Positions 35,806 through 48,349 of a DNA stretch of 64,000 nt are shown one piece after another. The notes beneath the pieces are model-generated. The model was given only the letters and a program-made list of their open reading frames with translations, did not search any database and was not told the origin of the DNA. Made by a program: the position numbers and the translations under genes. This stretch comes from Liquidambar formosana (Eukaryota; Streptophyta; Magnoliopsida; Saxifragales; Altingiaceae): assembly GCA_039720395.1 (NCBI GenBank), contig CM077833.1:20149133-20213132 (forward strand). The letters run 5' to 3'. Numbering within the stretch: the first letter of the stretch is position 1; each line of letters starts with the position of its first letter.

Positions 35806-38800
35806 TCACAAGCTGTGGGGTTGCAACGCTCCTCGCAGATTTTTCACAGCACTATCATAGTGTACAAATCCCATAAACCAAAACTCGTGGTTGTCAACAG
35901 ATATAATCTGGATGTATTTCTCAGCTGGGTTGACTTTGCTTGTTGATGGATTAACTGCTTTCAGCTGATGTAATGGGATAACCACCTAATTATAAGGGAC
36001 GAAAGCGCACATGTAAATGTCAATAATCATTGAAAGGGAAGCTTAATTATGGAAATTCAAAAAAGATATACATGCATGATTTGGGTAACATGACAAACAG
36101 TCGACAAAGCGTGTAACAAGAGCAAAACAAGCAATTTTTCAAAAAAGTAATACATGCATGATTTGAGTAACATGACAAACAGTAGACAAAGCGTGTAACA
36201 AGAACAAAACAAGCAATTTTTGCTGTATCTTTCCGATGAATAACTGTATCATGGATTTGAATATTTGATCATTGGCAGGATGATGAGTCGGGGAAAGATA
36301 TAAGGCAGCACTGCAGCAGATTGGCTTGCTAGTGAGGGGCACATGTTAAAAGAGGGGGTTATTTTGCAAGATTACCTTGCTTTGGATCTAATCAGAATTG
36401 TCTAAAACAATCAGTTGGTTGATCATCTCATAGGCAGGTTGTTGGTTAGTTTCCTATCCCACCTCCAAAAAGAAAAAAATAAGAAAATAATAAGATGTAA
36501 ACAATTATTCTCAATAATTCAATTTCTAACCACATGCCAGCAGACTCGCATAAAATAGCAAGGATAGATTGCAATAACACCTTATGGTAAGTATCCTTGA
36601 AAAAATTACCTTGCAATGAAATTGTAAACAGCATGTAACACCTTGTGTTCTATAGAAATTTCAGTATAAAGTTCAAAATCCATAACTTGCATTAAGAAAA
36701 ATTTCAAATTGAGATGGATAGAGAACTAATAAGACTATAGAAATAACACCCAATAGAGACAAATAACCAGCATGAAAAAATCTTTGGAAAAAGGGGTAAT
36801 TTCATTTCTTTTCCTTTTTTCAGTAAAATGATGGGAGGGAAAAAAAAAAAAAAAAACACATTGAAATTATGTGTTTTATGTTTCAAATTATAATCTGTAC
36901 TTTATGATCAATGAGATAAAATATCATACTTTATAATTAATAACTAAACCATAACTTTTGATATCAGATGAGGAATGAACATATGAAGCTTAATTGGTAA
37001 TAGTATTTCATTTTAAAATTATTAGGTACTTCGCCAACAATTTCCCATCTTCTTTGATTCATTAAATATCTTAAACGTATCATAAGATTCAAGATAACCA
37101 AATAAAAAATAAATTACAAAAAAATAAAAGAAAAGAAAAGAAGAAATAGATTCAAGATGTGCAAAATACATAAACGGGTACACTATCATTAGATAACTGT
37201 GTTTATAGCAGTATAGTTGATGAAAATTCATGAATAATGCTCTTAAGTCTTAACTTGATCATCATGGGAAATATATAATTATTATAGATTACATCGTCAA
37301 GCATCAAGTATGGATAGCTGGCTTCTAGAAGAAACAAAGAAGTATTGCAACATGTAGATGGCAGGTGTAAATATTTTACCACATTTCTTTTGACAATACT
37401 ACTTCGTTGAGTCATAGTTAGCAAGGGTGCTATAATGTCAAACCTAACCAGGGTTAAAAGGACAGAAAAAAATCCCAGAAATGTTGAAAAATATTCCGGA
37501 TAGTATCTAGAACAATTCTCACTAGCACAAAAAAAAAATTGTGGAAAACAAGATCCCTACTCAAGGCTATCACTACATGTTTTAAAGCTTTCTGTTTTTC
37601 AGAGCAACTGTTTCATGCTGACAAGACGCAAAAAGCAAAATACCTTATAATAGCTCCATTCAGTCCGCTCACCAACTTGGTATGAAAGAGGATTGTCACT
37701 ACAGAATCCAAGCTTTTCTGTTGATAAATATAAAATTCCCATAACTGGACCAGCAGATGTGGATAGGTAGCATGCATATGATTTTAGAAGTTGTTCCTCA
37801 GGGACAGTCTCAAAAGTTTGTCGAAAGACCTTCTCATATCCACCCTCTGCAAGGACTTTTGTTTGATGAGCAATTCTTCCAACAGCAGCATCAGCAAAAC
37901 TAGGGCCCGTTTTCACTGAATTAAAAAAAAAAAAAAAAAAGGTCAGGATATTTTTCACGAAAACATACCAACAAAATATTGACGCAGTAATTGACAATGA
38001 ACATGAAACTAATATATTATATTACTCTAAACAAATTACTAGTATCGCCACTACAGCTACTGCTACTGCTATTGATAAGTGACAAACAGGGAAACCAAGA
38101 GAACATAGTGCTCACCAGAATCAGATGAAAATGAATCCAGTCCAGTGGCAGAAACCTTAATTTTAGAAGCCACAGCCAAACCAAAGCACATAAAGCAAGT
38201 AATATCCAACTCCAACTCCCAATGAGAATAAAAATGCACAAACTGTACATGGCCAATCCTGACGAGACACATAGACCCATAAGTATGGGACACATGACAA
38301 ACAGGGAAAGGAAGGCAAAGAGTCACGGAAGTTGAATTTGATCACAAAGTGACAAACTGCCATGTATGAAACCCCCATCCAACATCTGGGCTAACTACCG
38401 CCATGTTCTCAGGAACTCGATATCAAAATAATACATTGCCAACATGAAACTCACATGGGAAAGAGAAATTGGTGCACCGCCCTGGCTATTTACGCAAAAG
38501 GAAGTGATGCCCATGGTGCCTTCCATTCCCTACATAAAAAATCATGGGGTTGCCAGGCCAATAACCCTACCATGCTCCCCACAACAACGGAAATGTACAG
38601 AGAGTATCTGATATGTATCGAAGAGTATCCTAGGCATATCGGTATCTATGATATGCATTCGTTGGGGGGTTTTGAAGTATCTGTGCTTCAAAGCATACAT
38701 GGCACTCGCACTACTCAATACAATGGACGAAGCATGAAGAAATGGGTGGTCAACAAACCAGCCACCAACAAACAAGGTGTGCGGCCTTTTCCAAAAGCTA

Positions 38801-41800
38801 CTACCGACCAATGGATGCCATGTAGTGTCAAGGGAAACTGACAAAACAAACCTTCTTCTCTGTAAACATCAATCATGGGTATTTTGTGAAGGAAGGTTGA
38901 AGGGATGGCCAAACGGGAGATAGAACCCAAGAGAAGGAATTTTCACTGGGTAAGCATCTACTGATTAAAGATTGTAATGTTTTGCTTCTCGCGGTTTTTC
39001 CCCCCAAATATGTGAGGTTTTCCATGTACAAATGTCTCTCTCTCTCTCTCTCTCTCTCAAAAACAAAATTTTGGATATTGAGGCAACCAGAAAAATTAAC
39101 AAGAAACGAATAAAGTATTCACAAGCACCAAGAATTTACATGATTCAGCTTATAGCCTACGTCCACTGGTGAAGACAGTGAGAAATTCAGTGAAGATGAC
39201 AAGCTATTCAAGTTCTTGAAACCCTAACCCCAAAATACACCCGAAAAACTCACCCTTTCCGCAAGGTCTTCTATCTATCACTTGCATATAGAAGCCCTAA
39301 AGACCCCTAATAAAACTGGGTCACATAAAGACATATGAGATGAGTTAAAACACCTGATCCCAGATAGGTCCACGCCGTTCATCCCTCCCCCCCGACCCCA
39401 AGGTTGCACATCACTTTGAATTCAAAAACATCTATACCAAAAGAGCATTGACACGATCATTCTACAATCTAATTAATCCATCTAAACAGATAAGACCAAA
39501 GATTGCTGAAACTTGATTTCCCGACCAAGTTTTGGATGATGTGTTAGATAGTTAGAGCCAACCAGATTGTAAAAGACTAGGCAAGTTCAATTACACAACT
39601 AAAAGTCCTTAAATTCAAAAGTCATGACAAGTAGAACTTAAACCCTTGACCTTAAGCACAATATATATTAAAAATTAATTTCACGGTTTGTGTTGTATAC
39701 CCTATTTTTGTATATGTGACACTTATTATATACAATTCATCATTTCTATAGTTTGTGATGCATTCTCTAAAAGACTAAAACCCACAATTGATAATACAAT
39801 CAAAACTGTGAGGTTGCAACTTGCTTTGGTGCAACCTGAGAATCAAACCAAACCAGTAACACTGGGGGGAGGTAGGAGGTTAGTTCAGTTTTTTAGTTAA
39901 CTCGATCTTGTCTTCGGTTCATAATTTAAGAATAAACCTAAATTCGGTAAGGTTTTGGGTTCGTTGATTGGAAAAACAAACCAACCCAAGAAACGATATT
40001 TGAATAAGTTTTATTTCACATTTACATTCTCATATAAAACATTGCGACATGTCACTTATAATTGCCACACAAGAGAATACATTTGTTGCATGTTAAACAG
40101 TCCATTACATTTTAGTGAAAACCAAGTATATTTTATTGTTAAAAAAAAAACAAAAATGAACAGGAGTACTACAATGAGAGATGTAGAGGGGGTGGGTCCT
40201 TTTATATAGTGAGTAAAGGATTGCCTGCCCTTGTATTTTCTGATGTGAAATTCCAAACCATTGGTTAGTGGTTACTCTTAACATTTCAACAACTTAAGAC
40301 AACTAAACAGAATTCTCTTTAATGCCACATCAACTGTGAGTATAGACCAATTCTGTTTTCCTAATTATAAGTAGAAACATAACCTATTATTTCTTTAGTG
40401 TCATGTTAGGCTGCCTAAGTGACCTGTCTTGTTAGCCTAGGTGTCTGGGCAGGCTTTTTGACCTTTTTTAATAGAAGCGGTACATGAAACTTTAGATAAA
40501 AATATTGTCAATAAAAGGCTGGTCCATGAAAACCCAATCATGACCAGGAATTTCCCCATACAAACTGGGGAAATCCTAGTCTTAAATTAGGGGAGAAAGG
40601 TGTTCGTTTTCATTAAGATGAATTTGGATTTTAATTAGCTTCACATGATTTACAATGATAGAGACAAGAATAACCCCCCCCCCCCCCCAAAAAAAAAAAA
40701 AAAAAAAACAAAAAGAAAAAAGCATGCCCATTGTGAGTCTAAGCTTTTTAACCCATTTCAAGAATACAGAGTTTCCTATTTAACATTGTGCCAGACAGAC
40801 ACACACTCCAAATTTAGGGCTACAGACTAGCAGAGGATGAACGAGACAACAAACAGGAAAAATTCAAATAAAATGGAGAAAAGAAGTCATGCTTTAATTG
40901 ACATTCAGAGTCTACAACGGAAATTCATACCATTTCACGCAGAAGCAAGTACACCCTTAATGAGGTGAATGTAAAGCCACAATTTTCACTCAAGTACTCC
41001 TTTTCCTTTAAAGATCCACATTTTGCAAATAAATCCCAAAATTACGCAACAAACTTCCAAGGCATGCACAATATCATCCACACAAAGAAAAAATAAATGC
41101 CAACCTCCATTGCAAATTAACATCTAAAATTCTAAGTTCACAAAAAGCAACAAGCAACAAAAATCGCATGCTATACATCCACCACAATAACAAACAGCAC
41201 CTGAATTCAAATCCAAAAAGCAGACACTTACAGTGCTGCCACATGTTCCCAGCAACATCCTCAGCTTTCTTCGTCGCCTCTACCGCCCTCTTACCCCATT
41301 TTCCAAGCACATCCTTCACTGAATCCACCTTATCTGCTCAAAACACAAACATCCGAGATTACTTCACATTCACCAATCCACAATACCAAAACAATTGCAC
41401 GACTCACCATCCAATCAAAAACCCCAATTTCCTGTTAAGCGGTCCAAATGGACATTAAATGAATTTGTTCGCAGAATTATATAGAAAACACAACGAAACA
41501 ATTCAATTCACATGCGACCCCCAAATATGCCCTAATTCAAAATTTGCAAATTGAAACACACAAAAATAAATAAATAAATAAATAATGGAACTTCAAAGCC
41601 AAATCAATCAAATCACTGAACGCTTACAAAAACGAGGCGTCTAAAAATACTCACTCTTCACGGACGACGACGGTGCGGGCGAGGAAGACACGTAAGGATT
41701 GGACTCGACAGGCATGGTGGTAGCTGAGCTTGCGGCAATCGGGGCGGTCGATTCGCGCTGCGCCGCTGGCACGGGATTACTCGCCGGTTGTTCGGGCGGC

Positions 41801-41979
41801 GGCGGTTGCGTGCCCATAGAGACGGTGGTCCAATTCTCGACCTGGGGCGGAGGAACGACGTCGTTGGGGTCGAGCTTAGGGTAGGGAGCGTAGTCGGGGG
41901 AGTGAGAAGGGTCATGGGGGTGGTGTTGATCGGACTCCGGTTTGGTGGGGTGGGTTTGATCGGCTTGGTGCTGATTCAT
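35806..41979 (-). CDS. GEM-like protein 1 (GRAM domain), four exons, 292 aa
   Basis: This is a GRAM-domain protein of the GLABRA2 EXPRESSION MODULATOR (GEM) family. Exons on the minus strand, read from splice sites, are 41979-41655, 41333-41232, 37915-37644 and 35985-35806 (325+102+272+180 = 879 nt, in frame, ending TGA). All introns are GT-AG: 321 bp, 3316 bp and 1658 bp. The N-terminus is Pro/Ser-rich with APYPKLDP (31-38) and [10 protein letters not shown] (94-103). [20 protein letters not shown] follows (112-131), then [20 protein letters not shown] across the exon 2/3 junction. The GRAM domain spans about 171-249, with [43 protein letters not shown] and NHEFWFMGF near its end. The layout and motifs fit Arabidopsis GEM-like protein 1 (FIP1, At1g28200). 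The family is linked to epidermal patterning and ABA or stress responses; the GRAM domain is expected to bind lipid or protein. No residue loss is evident. Confidence 0.92.
36058..36221. repeat. 82-bp tandem duplication inside GEM intron 3
   Basis: Two adjacent units (about 36058-36139 and 36140-36221) share ATACATGCATGATTTG, AACATGACAAACAGT and GACAAAGCGTGTAACAAG with few differences. The period, measured between the CATGCATG words, is 82 bp. It is intronic. Confidence 0.8.
38455..38841. repeat. Degenerate dispersed repeat in GEM intron 2
   Basis: A GC-richer block in an AT-rich intron, open for 128 codons on plus and 100 on minus. It contains the pattern GAGTATCTGATATGTATCG, CATATCGGTATCTATGATAT and GAAGTATCTGTGCTTC, which resembles the degenerate GTATCGATAC-type repeats dispersed in plant genomes. 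I do not call a gene: no domain is seen and both strands are open. Confidence 0.4.
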
Positions 41980-43025
41980 GTTTTCTATGGATCTGCTTGG
42001 GTCTCTCTAGAAGGAGACGAAACGAGAGCGAGAGATAGTTTGAGTGAGGAAGGTGGATGTGGAGGGTCAAAGGGTCAAGGGTTCTGGTGATCTCATTCGT
42101 CGACGTTGAATCCAAACTTTTGAATTGCTGCCGTTATTAGTTTGAACTTTTAATTTGAAAACCGAACCTCTCCTGGGCTTTCTCTGTTTCTCTGCTGGGC
42201 TTGGCTGTCGCCTTTGAGATTTTTTTTTTTTTTTTATTTATTTATTTATGAACATGTAGTTAAAAATTAAAGAACCATAAAGAAATGTTTTTCACTTGCC
42301 GAATTATGATTGATATGCATTATCACACTGTAATTGATGTGCGTTATGCTAGTATATGTGAATTTATCACACTGTAATTGATGTGTGTTATACACGCACA
42401 TGTGGACCTATATATAGTTCCTTAGCAATCAAGCCAAGCCATGGGTGTCAACCCGTCTTACCATTTTGTCAATTTTGATGTTCACTCCTATATACCTGCC
42501 TGATAAAGGTCCTAAATGCTCTTTAGGGGTTATGCCTTTGAGCTTGGGTGCCTACCAAGGGCCAACGCCTAGGCCATGTGCGGGCTTGGCATGGCATTGC
42601 AGTAGCACGATAGGCTATTATCAGTTGGCAAGGCACGTACGATACCTTGGCTGCAATGAAGGCAATGACCACAGTCAAAGGGACCATGGCACATGTGCTG
42701 GGTATGGCATGGTTCCCTCACTTGGTGGGCTACGACACATGCACTTGGCCTGGCCTGGTATAGAATATAGATCCCAGGGTGCGCCTCCTCTCTATTTCTT
42801 AAAAAACAATGGACCTCCAATAATTTGAATGGATGAGTGACACATCATCCATTTATTCTATCCACTGGTTCAGATTGTAGGAATAGTTAAACATGGTCAT
42901 TTTGGTCTTTAAATATTTGTCAAGCACATCTTGGCCCCTCCACGTTCTACCTTGAGGTTCCCAATTTATCTACAATAATTCTTGAAGAAATGACTCATAA
43001 AACTAAACAACTCTTCAGTCTTCAT

Positions 43026-43027
<2 letters not shown>
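41980..43027. other. Upstream region of the GEM-like gene and a GC-rich anonymous block
   Basis: A CT/GA-poor upstream region is followed by two copies of TATCACACTGTAATTGATGT (about 42322 and 42367). A GC-richer block at 42440-42830 is open on both strands (127 and 83 codons) and rich in GGCATGG and GGCTTGGC words; it looks like repeat-derived DNA and no protein family is recognised. Confidence 0.45.
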
Positions 43028-43069
<42 letters not shown>

Positions 43070-44095
43070 TTCCTCCCTGCAAATAACTCTTCATCAATCT
43101 AATGACAAAAAAAGATAAAAAAAATTTCAAGAAAATTTAAAAGCATTATATGTGAGAGGGTTTTGCCCTGAGTTATGGAGACTCGTGGATCCAACCATGT
43201 ACCATTAGCTAAGGACCATTAGCAATAGTGACGAGCTCGTGAGAGGATTTGAGTTTGTCACTAATTTTGGATTTTCTAGGGACGACAACATCTAGTTTAG
43301 GGTCTGACTTTAATTGAACCCATGATGATCATCGATAAGGCTTTGGACTACATGGGAAAACATGGAATGAACACGAGGTTCGGGTCCTTGACTTCATTTA
43401 TCAGTATGTGCTTTGCTCTGGTGATTATTAGATTTATAGAGGTCTATTGTATGGGTATGTTGCAGAGGTTATTGTTGTTATAGCCTTAGCTTTAAAGGGT
43501 AGAGGGTTGAAAGAGATGGACGGCCTTCAAAACGTGTTGTCGAGAACATTAGTTGAAGCAGGTGTGTTAAGGTAGAAGATGAAAGGGGATTTGCTTCACT
43601 CCGTTAACTGAACGTTTAAGGACCCAAACAACTTTGCTTGGATGAATTAACAACTCCTCCATTGGATCAAACAAATGGATGGCATGTCACGCATCCATAA
43701 TGATATTAGAGGTCCATTTGTTTTTTAGAAATGGAAGGAGCTACTCCCTAGATCCTATACTCGATGACATTATTACCATGACACATGCATTAGGTATGGC
43801 ATGCATTAATTATAACGCAATGATCAAACCATCATAGTTTTAAATAGCAATCCTCTATACATAATCCATCTTCGTTGGATTTGAAAATTTGTATCGTCAT
43901 CTGTGATTGGGATTTTATAAAGCTCTAAAGAACCGTTTGGCTGATCAAATGGAAATTAAATAATTATAATACCTTTTACATAATATTGAAAGCATTAATT
44001 CATCAGCTTGATTGAGATTATTATACTTCTATAAAGGGAAGACACTCTATTGGAGTGGTCACAATTTTATTTTGAAACTGTCTCTATAATATAAA

Positions 44096-44127
<32 letters not shown>

Positions 44128-46262
44128 GGGGAAGGAAAAGAGAAAAAGACATAAAAGTAGAGGGGCAAAATAGACCCCAAAAAAAAAAATAAAAAAATGA
44201 CACAATGAGAGAGGTGCGTGTGCCACCCCTTTAATTTAAATAAATTAGATCCATCATTGTAGTTGATATTGTAAGATCATTTTTTTTTTTAAATTCAAGA
44301 AATGTCATAATTTGAATTTTCACTCTCACTTGTGATGATGCCACCATCCTCTTGAATTTCTTCATTGTAAGTGATGGATTTGTACTTTGAATAATATGTA
44401 AAATACATTATAATTTTAAATTTTACATTTGGCTGGATTCCCAAGCCAGCCCTAATTAAGCCAGGGGAATTCAGATACGTTATTGAAATTGAGGCTTTCG
44501 ATTTTGATTGTGGTGCCGATGGCATGATCACCTGATGACATTAACTGTGCTTGTTAAGTGAATGATTTTATGTTCAAGCTTCTAAAGGGGCATTGATAAG
44601 TGGTGGATTGAATCATGTCTTAGAGCATTATATCATGCAAAAATACGGAAGGTGTATAACTAATAAGAACAATCTTCTGCATGGTTGGTCAGGGCATCAC
44701 CGCAAGATTGGCCTTTCTATCGCAAAAATGATGTATTGGCATGAGAAGCCTTATTCAAGAGTGTGAGGCAATCTCAAATCAGCAATATTTTGAGTTGCCC
44801 TGTGACTTTTTCCTTTGCCCACCTTACCCATAATAAGACCAGAAAAAATAAAAAAATCCCCTCAAGTCAAAGGCCAAGGGAAACTTTTAATTTGGAGAGC
44901 AGCCCACGGTTTCAATAACGCCAACCAAAGTGTATTAGGAAAGAGTAGTAGGGCTTCTGTTCATATTGAGCCAAAATTATGATTCCCACTTTTGGTGATG
45001 GGCTTAATATTATAGGGTCCATCGAATTATCAACAAGGCTTGAAGGTATAGGACTTACCTTGATGCTTCTACCATCCCCCCAATCCATTAAGTAAGCCGT
45101 AAGCTTTTCATAACTTTTCTTTTCCAAGATTTGGAGTGATTATATTCACAATTTGAATAAAAATTATGGGAAATTGGTCTATTCGGCAGAATTTGAGATA
45201 GCTTATTCGTATGTTCATTTTTTGAGGATTTGGGATGGTTTCCTTCGAATAAAAATTCACGTGACCCTAGAGTATGCATGTGTCAAGTTCAATATTTGAC
45301 ATGTTGTCGGTTAGGAGGGAGTTCACTACACGGATCTATGTCAAGATATTTTATATAGAAAATAAAAAATCCCTTCAAATCACAACCAAACAAGCGACAT
45401 TAAGCTATCCAGTAAGTTAATGACATTGTGCATAAAGTGGAAGCAAACGTCAAATAAAAACCGTGAAAATAAATACACCTAGGCTCAAGACACAAAATAA
45501 CTCGGACCAAGTCTAGACCGACACCATATAACTCAATCACGATGAGATGATGTTAGAAAAGATGAAAGATCAATCAAAACTTTCATAATAGCGAGACATT
45601 CAAATCTAAATCGGCCAGAATCGGCCAAGAATTCAAATCCAGATTCCATTATCAGTGGGGTTGATAGATTATCCCTATCCTGAGGGAAGAGAGATCGTCC
45701 CAAGTCCCAACATAAAATTTCCGCCAAATGGAGAATTGTAACAAGTGAGGAGATCACGAGAAATCTGAAGCTAAATCAAGGGCAATTATGAAAAAGACAA
45801 CCAACTCCTCATAGCAGGTACATCATTCTTTCCGAGATTACAAGTTGCTTGCTTTTTTTTTCCCTTCCCCCCCCCCCCCCCCCCCCCACCCCCACCCCCC
45901 AACACCCCTTCTTTTTCTTTTTTTTTTTTTTTTTTTTTTTTTTTCAGTGCTTTTACTGACTTTATGGATGACATCGAAATTAATTCATGATACCTTTAAT
46001 TAACTTAGAGGGGATGTTTGGCATGATAGTCTAGTAACATTCTCATCACTTGTTAAGTGAGCGATTTTGAGATTAAGTTTATAAAGAAGTATTGATATCT
46101 ATTTGTTGATCTAGAGAGTCAAGAGTTTGGGTTAATTCTATCAATTGTAAAAAATTTATTTAAAAAAAAAAAAAACCCATAAGAGGGGTATTTTTGTTCT
46201 ATCATTAATTGTGGAAGTTTTTAAAGCCCCCATTATCCTTAAAAATTACACATGTCTCATTG
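43028..46262. other. Gene-free intergenic stretch with long homopolymers
   Basis: Includes (AT)n at 43029-43066, a G tract of more than 20 at about 44107-44132, and a C tract with a following T tract at about 45870-45945. A degenerate SINE-like piece (GGCATGAT, CTTGTTAAGTGAATGATTTT, TGTTCAAGCTTC) lies at about 44520-44640. No gene is supported. Confidence 0.5.
46014..46178 (+). repeat. tRNA-derived SINE with A tail
   Basis: Plus-strand copy: GGCATGATAGTCTAGTAAC, CATCACTTGTTAAGTGAGCG, AAAGAAGTATTGATATC, TATTTGTTGAT, TTCTATCAATTGTAA, then an A tail. The flanks AGAGGGG (46007-46013 and 46182-46188) suggest a short target duplication. It is the family member with the clearest 5' half. Confidence 0.6.
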
Positions 46263-46441
46263 TTTATTGATGCAGCACACTAAAGGCATATGCATATTTC
46301 AAATATGCGTTACGCACCACGAGCTTCTTCCCTGCTGCTAAACTGGGATTCTATTTTATTTTAGTTATTTTTATTAGTTTTAATTATTTTGTTTTATTTA
46401 ATTATTGCTTTACTAGTTTCCTAGTTAATTCTTACTTATTC

Positions 46442-46940
46442 AAATACGCAGTCAAGACTAGCTCACCAAAAAACAATCAATAAGCTTCTACCAATCTGTT
46501 GATTGTCGCAAGAACAATGCTAGATAATAGGCAACTACAATCGATATTCTCTCAAGAACACGAAAGTAGAAAAATAAAGGAGAAACTCTCTCTCAATATT
46601 ATTAATCAAAATAATCAAAGTCTAAAACTAAACTGTTTGCCATAAGGCTTACATCTCCTTATATAGAGAACTAATAAGAAAATTTAGTTCTACTAGAACA
46701 AAAAAACCTAGTTCTATTAGAATAAGAAAACCTAATTCTACTAAAATAAGAAAACTTAGTTCTACTAGAACAAGTAAGAATTAACTAGGAAACTAGTAAA
46801 ACAATAATTAAATAAAACTAAATAATTAAAACTAATAAAAATAACTAAAATAAAATAGAATCCCGATTTAGCAGTAAGGAAGAAGCCCATGGTGCGTACA
46901 CATATTTGGAATATGCGTACGCCTTTGGCGTGCTGCATCA
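46442..46940 (-). repeat. Minus-oriented LTR inside the rearranged element
   Basis: This is the reverse complement of 48350-48859 with scattered changes. It ends TGCTGCATCA at 46940 (LTR start on the minus strand) and lacks about the last 12 bp of the LTR 3' end. It abuts the truncated plus-oriented LTR at 46441/46442. The purine-rich internal end (GGGGCGAA on the minus strand) follows at once, as expected upstream of a 3' LTR. Confidence 0.85.
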
Positions 46941-47275
46941 TTCGCCCCTGTTTGGAGAGAGTTCGCCCTCGAACTCACAGTCTCAACTTCTGAACCATCT
47001 TCATGATGCAGAACCAAGTGTATAGACTGAATTGTGTCCTGGCGAGGTGAAATGAGAATGATGCTAGTTCGGTTGAAAAGTCCGATAGTCGATGCGACTA
47101 CCACTATGTAAGCAGCTGCTAATATTGTAAATCCAGTGCTTAATTCGCAAGGGTTCGATTGCACAAATGTATTCGTTTTACACCTTGCATCATCATCCCT
47201 ATTCTCCCCTATTTGGAGAGAGTTCGTCCCCGAACTCTGTGGGTTGGTTTCACAGAAATATTGATGTCGAACATT

Positions 47276-47833
47276 CTATCGAAATAAATACTTTAACGAC
47301 TTTCTTTGTTTCAAACGCCTTCCAAATTTATGTTCCCAAAATTTCACAACAAAAAAATTTTTCTCAGCACCCTTCATCTCATTCAAAATTTTCAGCAGTG
47401 GAGGATTAACAACATAACAAATATTTTCAATTCCAATAAAATCATAACACTTCAATTCTTCAACGACAAAAACTTCATCCTCTTGAAAATCACTAAGTAG
47501 TTTAACATGACAACAAAAATTATTATGTGAACAATTCTTATTACGAATCTCACAGGTTATAGCCTCCTTTTGCCCTTCCAAATTTTCAATAATATTTGGC
47601 TCAATATCATCATCACCATATTTATAAAAAATAGGCAAAGAATTAAAATCTACTAATTTTTCAGCTTCAGCATCATGAAAATTATTTAAAGAAAATTTTT
47701 CTATGACTTCAAAATTCTTACCTTCTTCAACTTCATCCTCCACAAAAACTGAATTTAAAGGTTGATTTAAATTAACCTTTAGTACTTCAAATTTTTTACT
47801 TACCACGTCAAGAGCACGTCTAAACGCCTCCAC
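47276..47833 (-). pseudogene. Frame in the internal region of the rearranged LTR element
   Basis: A 185-codon frame, opened by GTG, so not necessarily a true start. It is acidic, with EDEVEEGKNFEVIEKFSL and DDDIEPNIIENLEGQKEA. In-phase coding-like sequence continues upstream (IDELRALFEKTCLEQQRSH) across a stop near 47920. It lies between a minus-oriented primer-binding site and polypurine tract, as a gag-position frame would. I recognise no gag, protease or RT motif. It may be a decayed gag-like or element-specific frame. Confidence 0.45.
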
Positions 47834-48349
47834 AAAACGTAGAGACGTAGGTCGATGACTACGTTGCTGCTCAAGACAAGTTTTCTCGAATAGGGCTCGT
47901 AGCTCGTCTATGAATTCTTGTCAAATTCGGGCCATGTCCTTCTCAATAATACACGTCCTCCAGATTGGCTTCACGGCCTCTGGCGCGTCCTTCTCCTCGT
48001 CTTAGCATGATGGCAAGAACGAACTGGGTTCTGATGCCAACTGATGCAGCGGAAAATATGCGATCGAGACTAGCTCACTGGATAATTAGGGATGATGATG
48101 CAAGGTGTAAAATGGATACTTTTGTGCAATCAAATCCTTGCGAATCAAGCATTGGATTTGCAATATCAGCAGCTGCTTACATAGTGGTAGTCGCATCGAC
48201 TGTCGAACTTTTCAGTCGAACTAGTGTCATTCTAATTTTACCCCGTCGGAACACAATTTAGCCCCCACACACTTGGTTCTGCATCATGAAGATGGCTCAA
48301 AAGTTAAGACTATGAGTTCTAGGGCGAACTCTCTCCAAACAAGAGAGAA

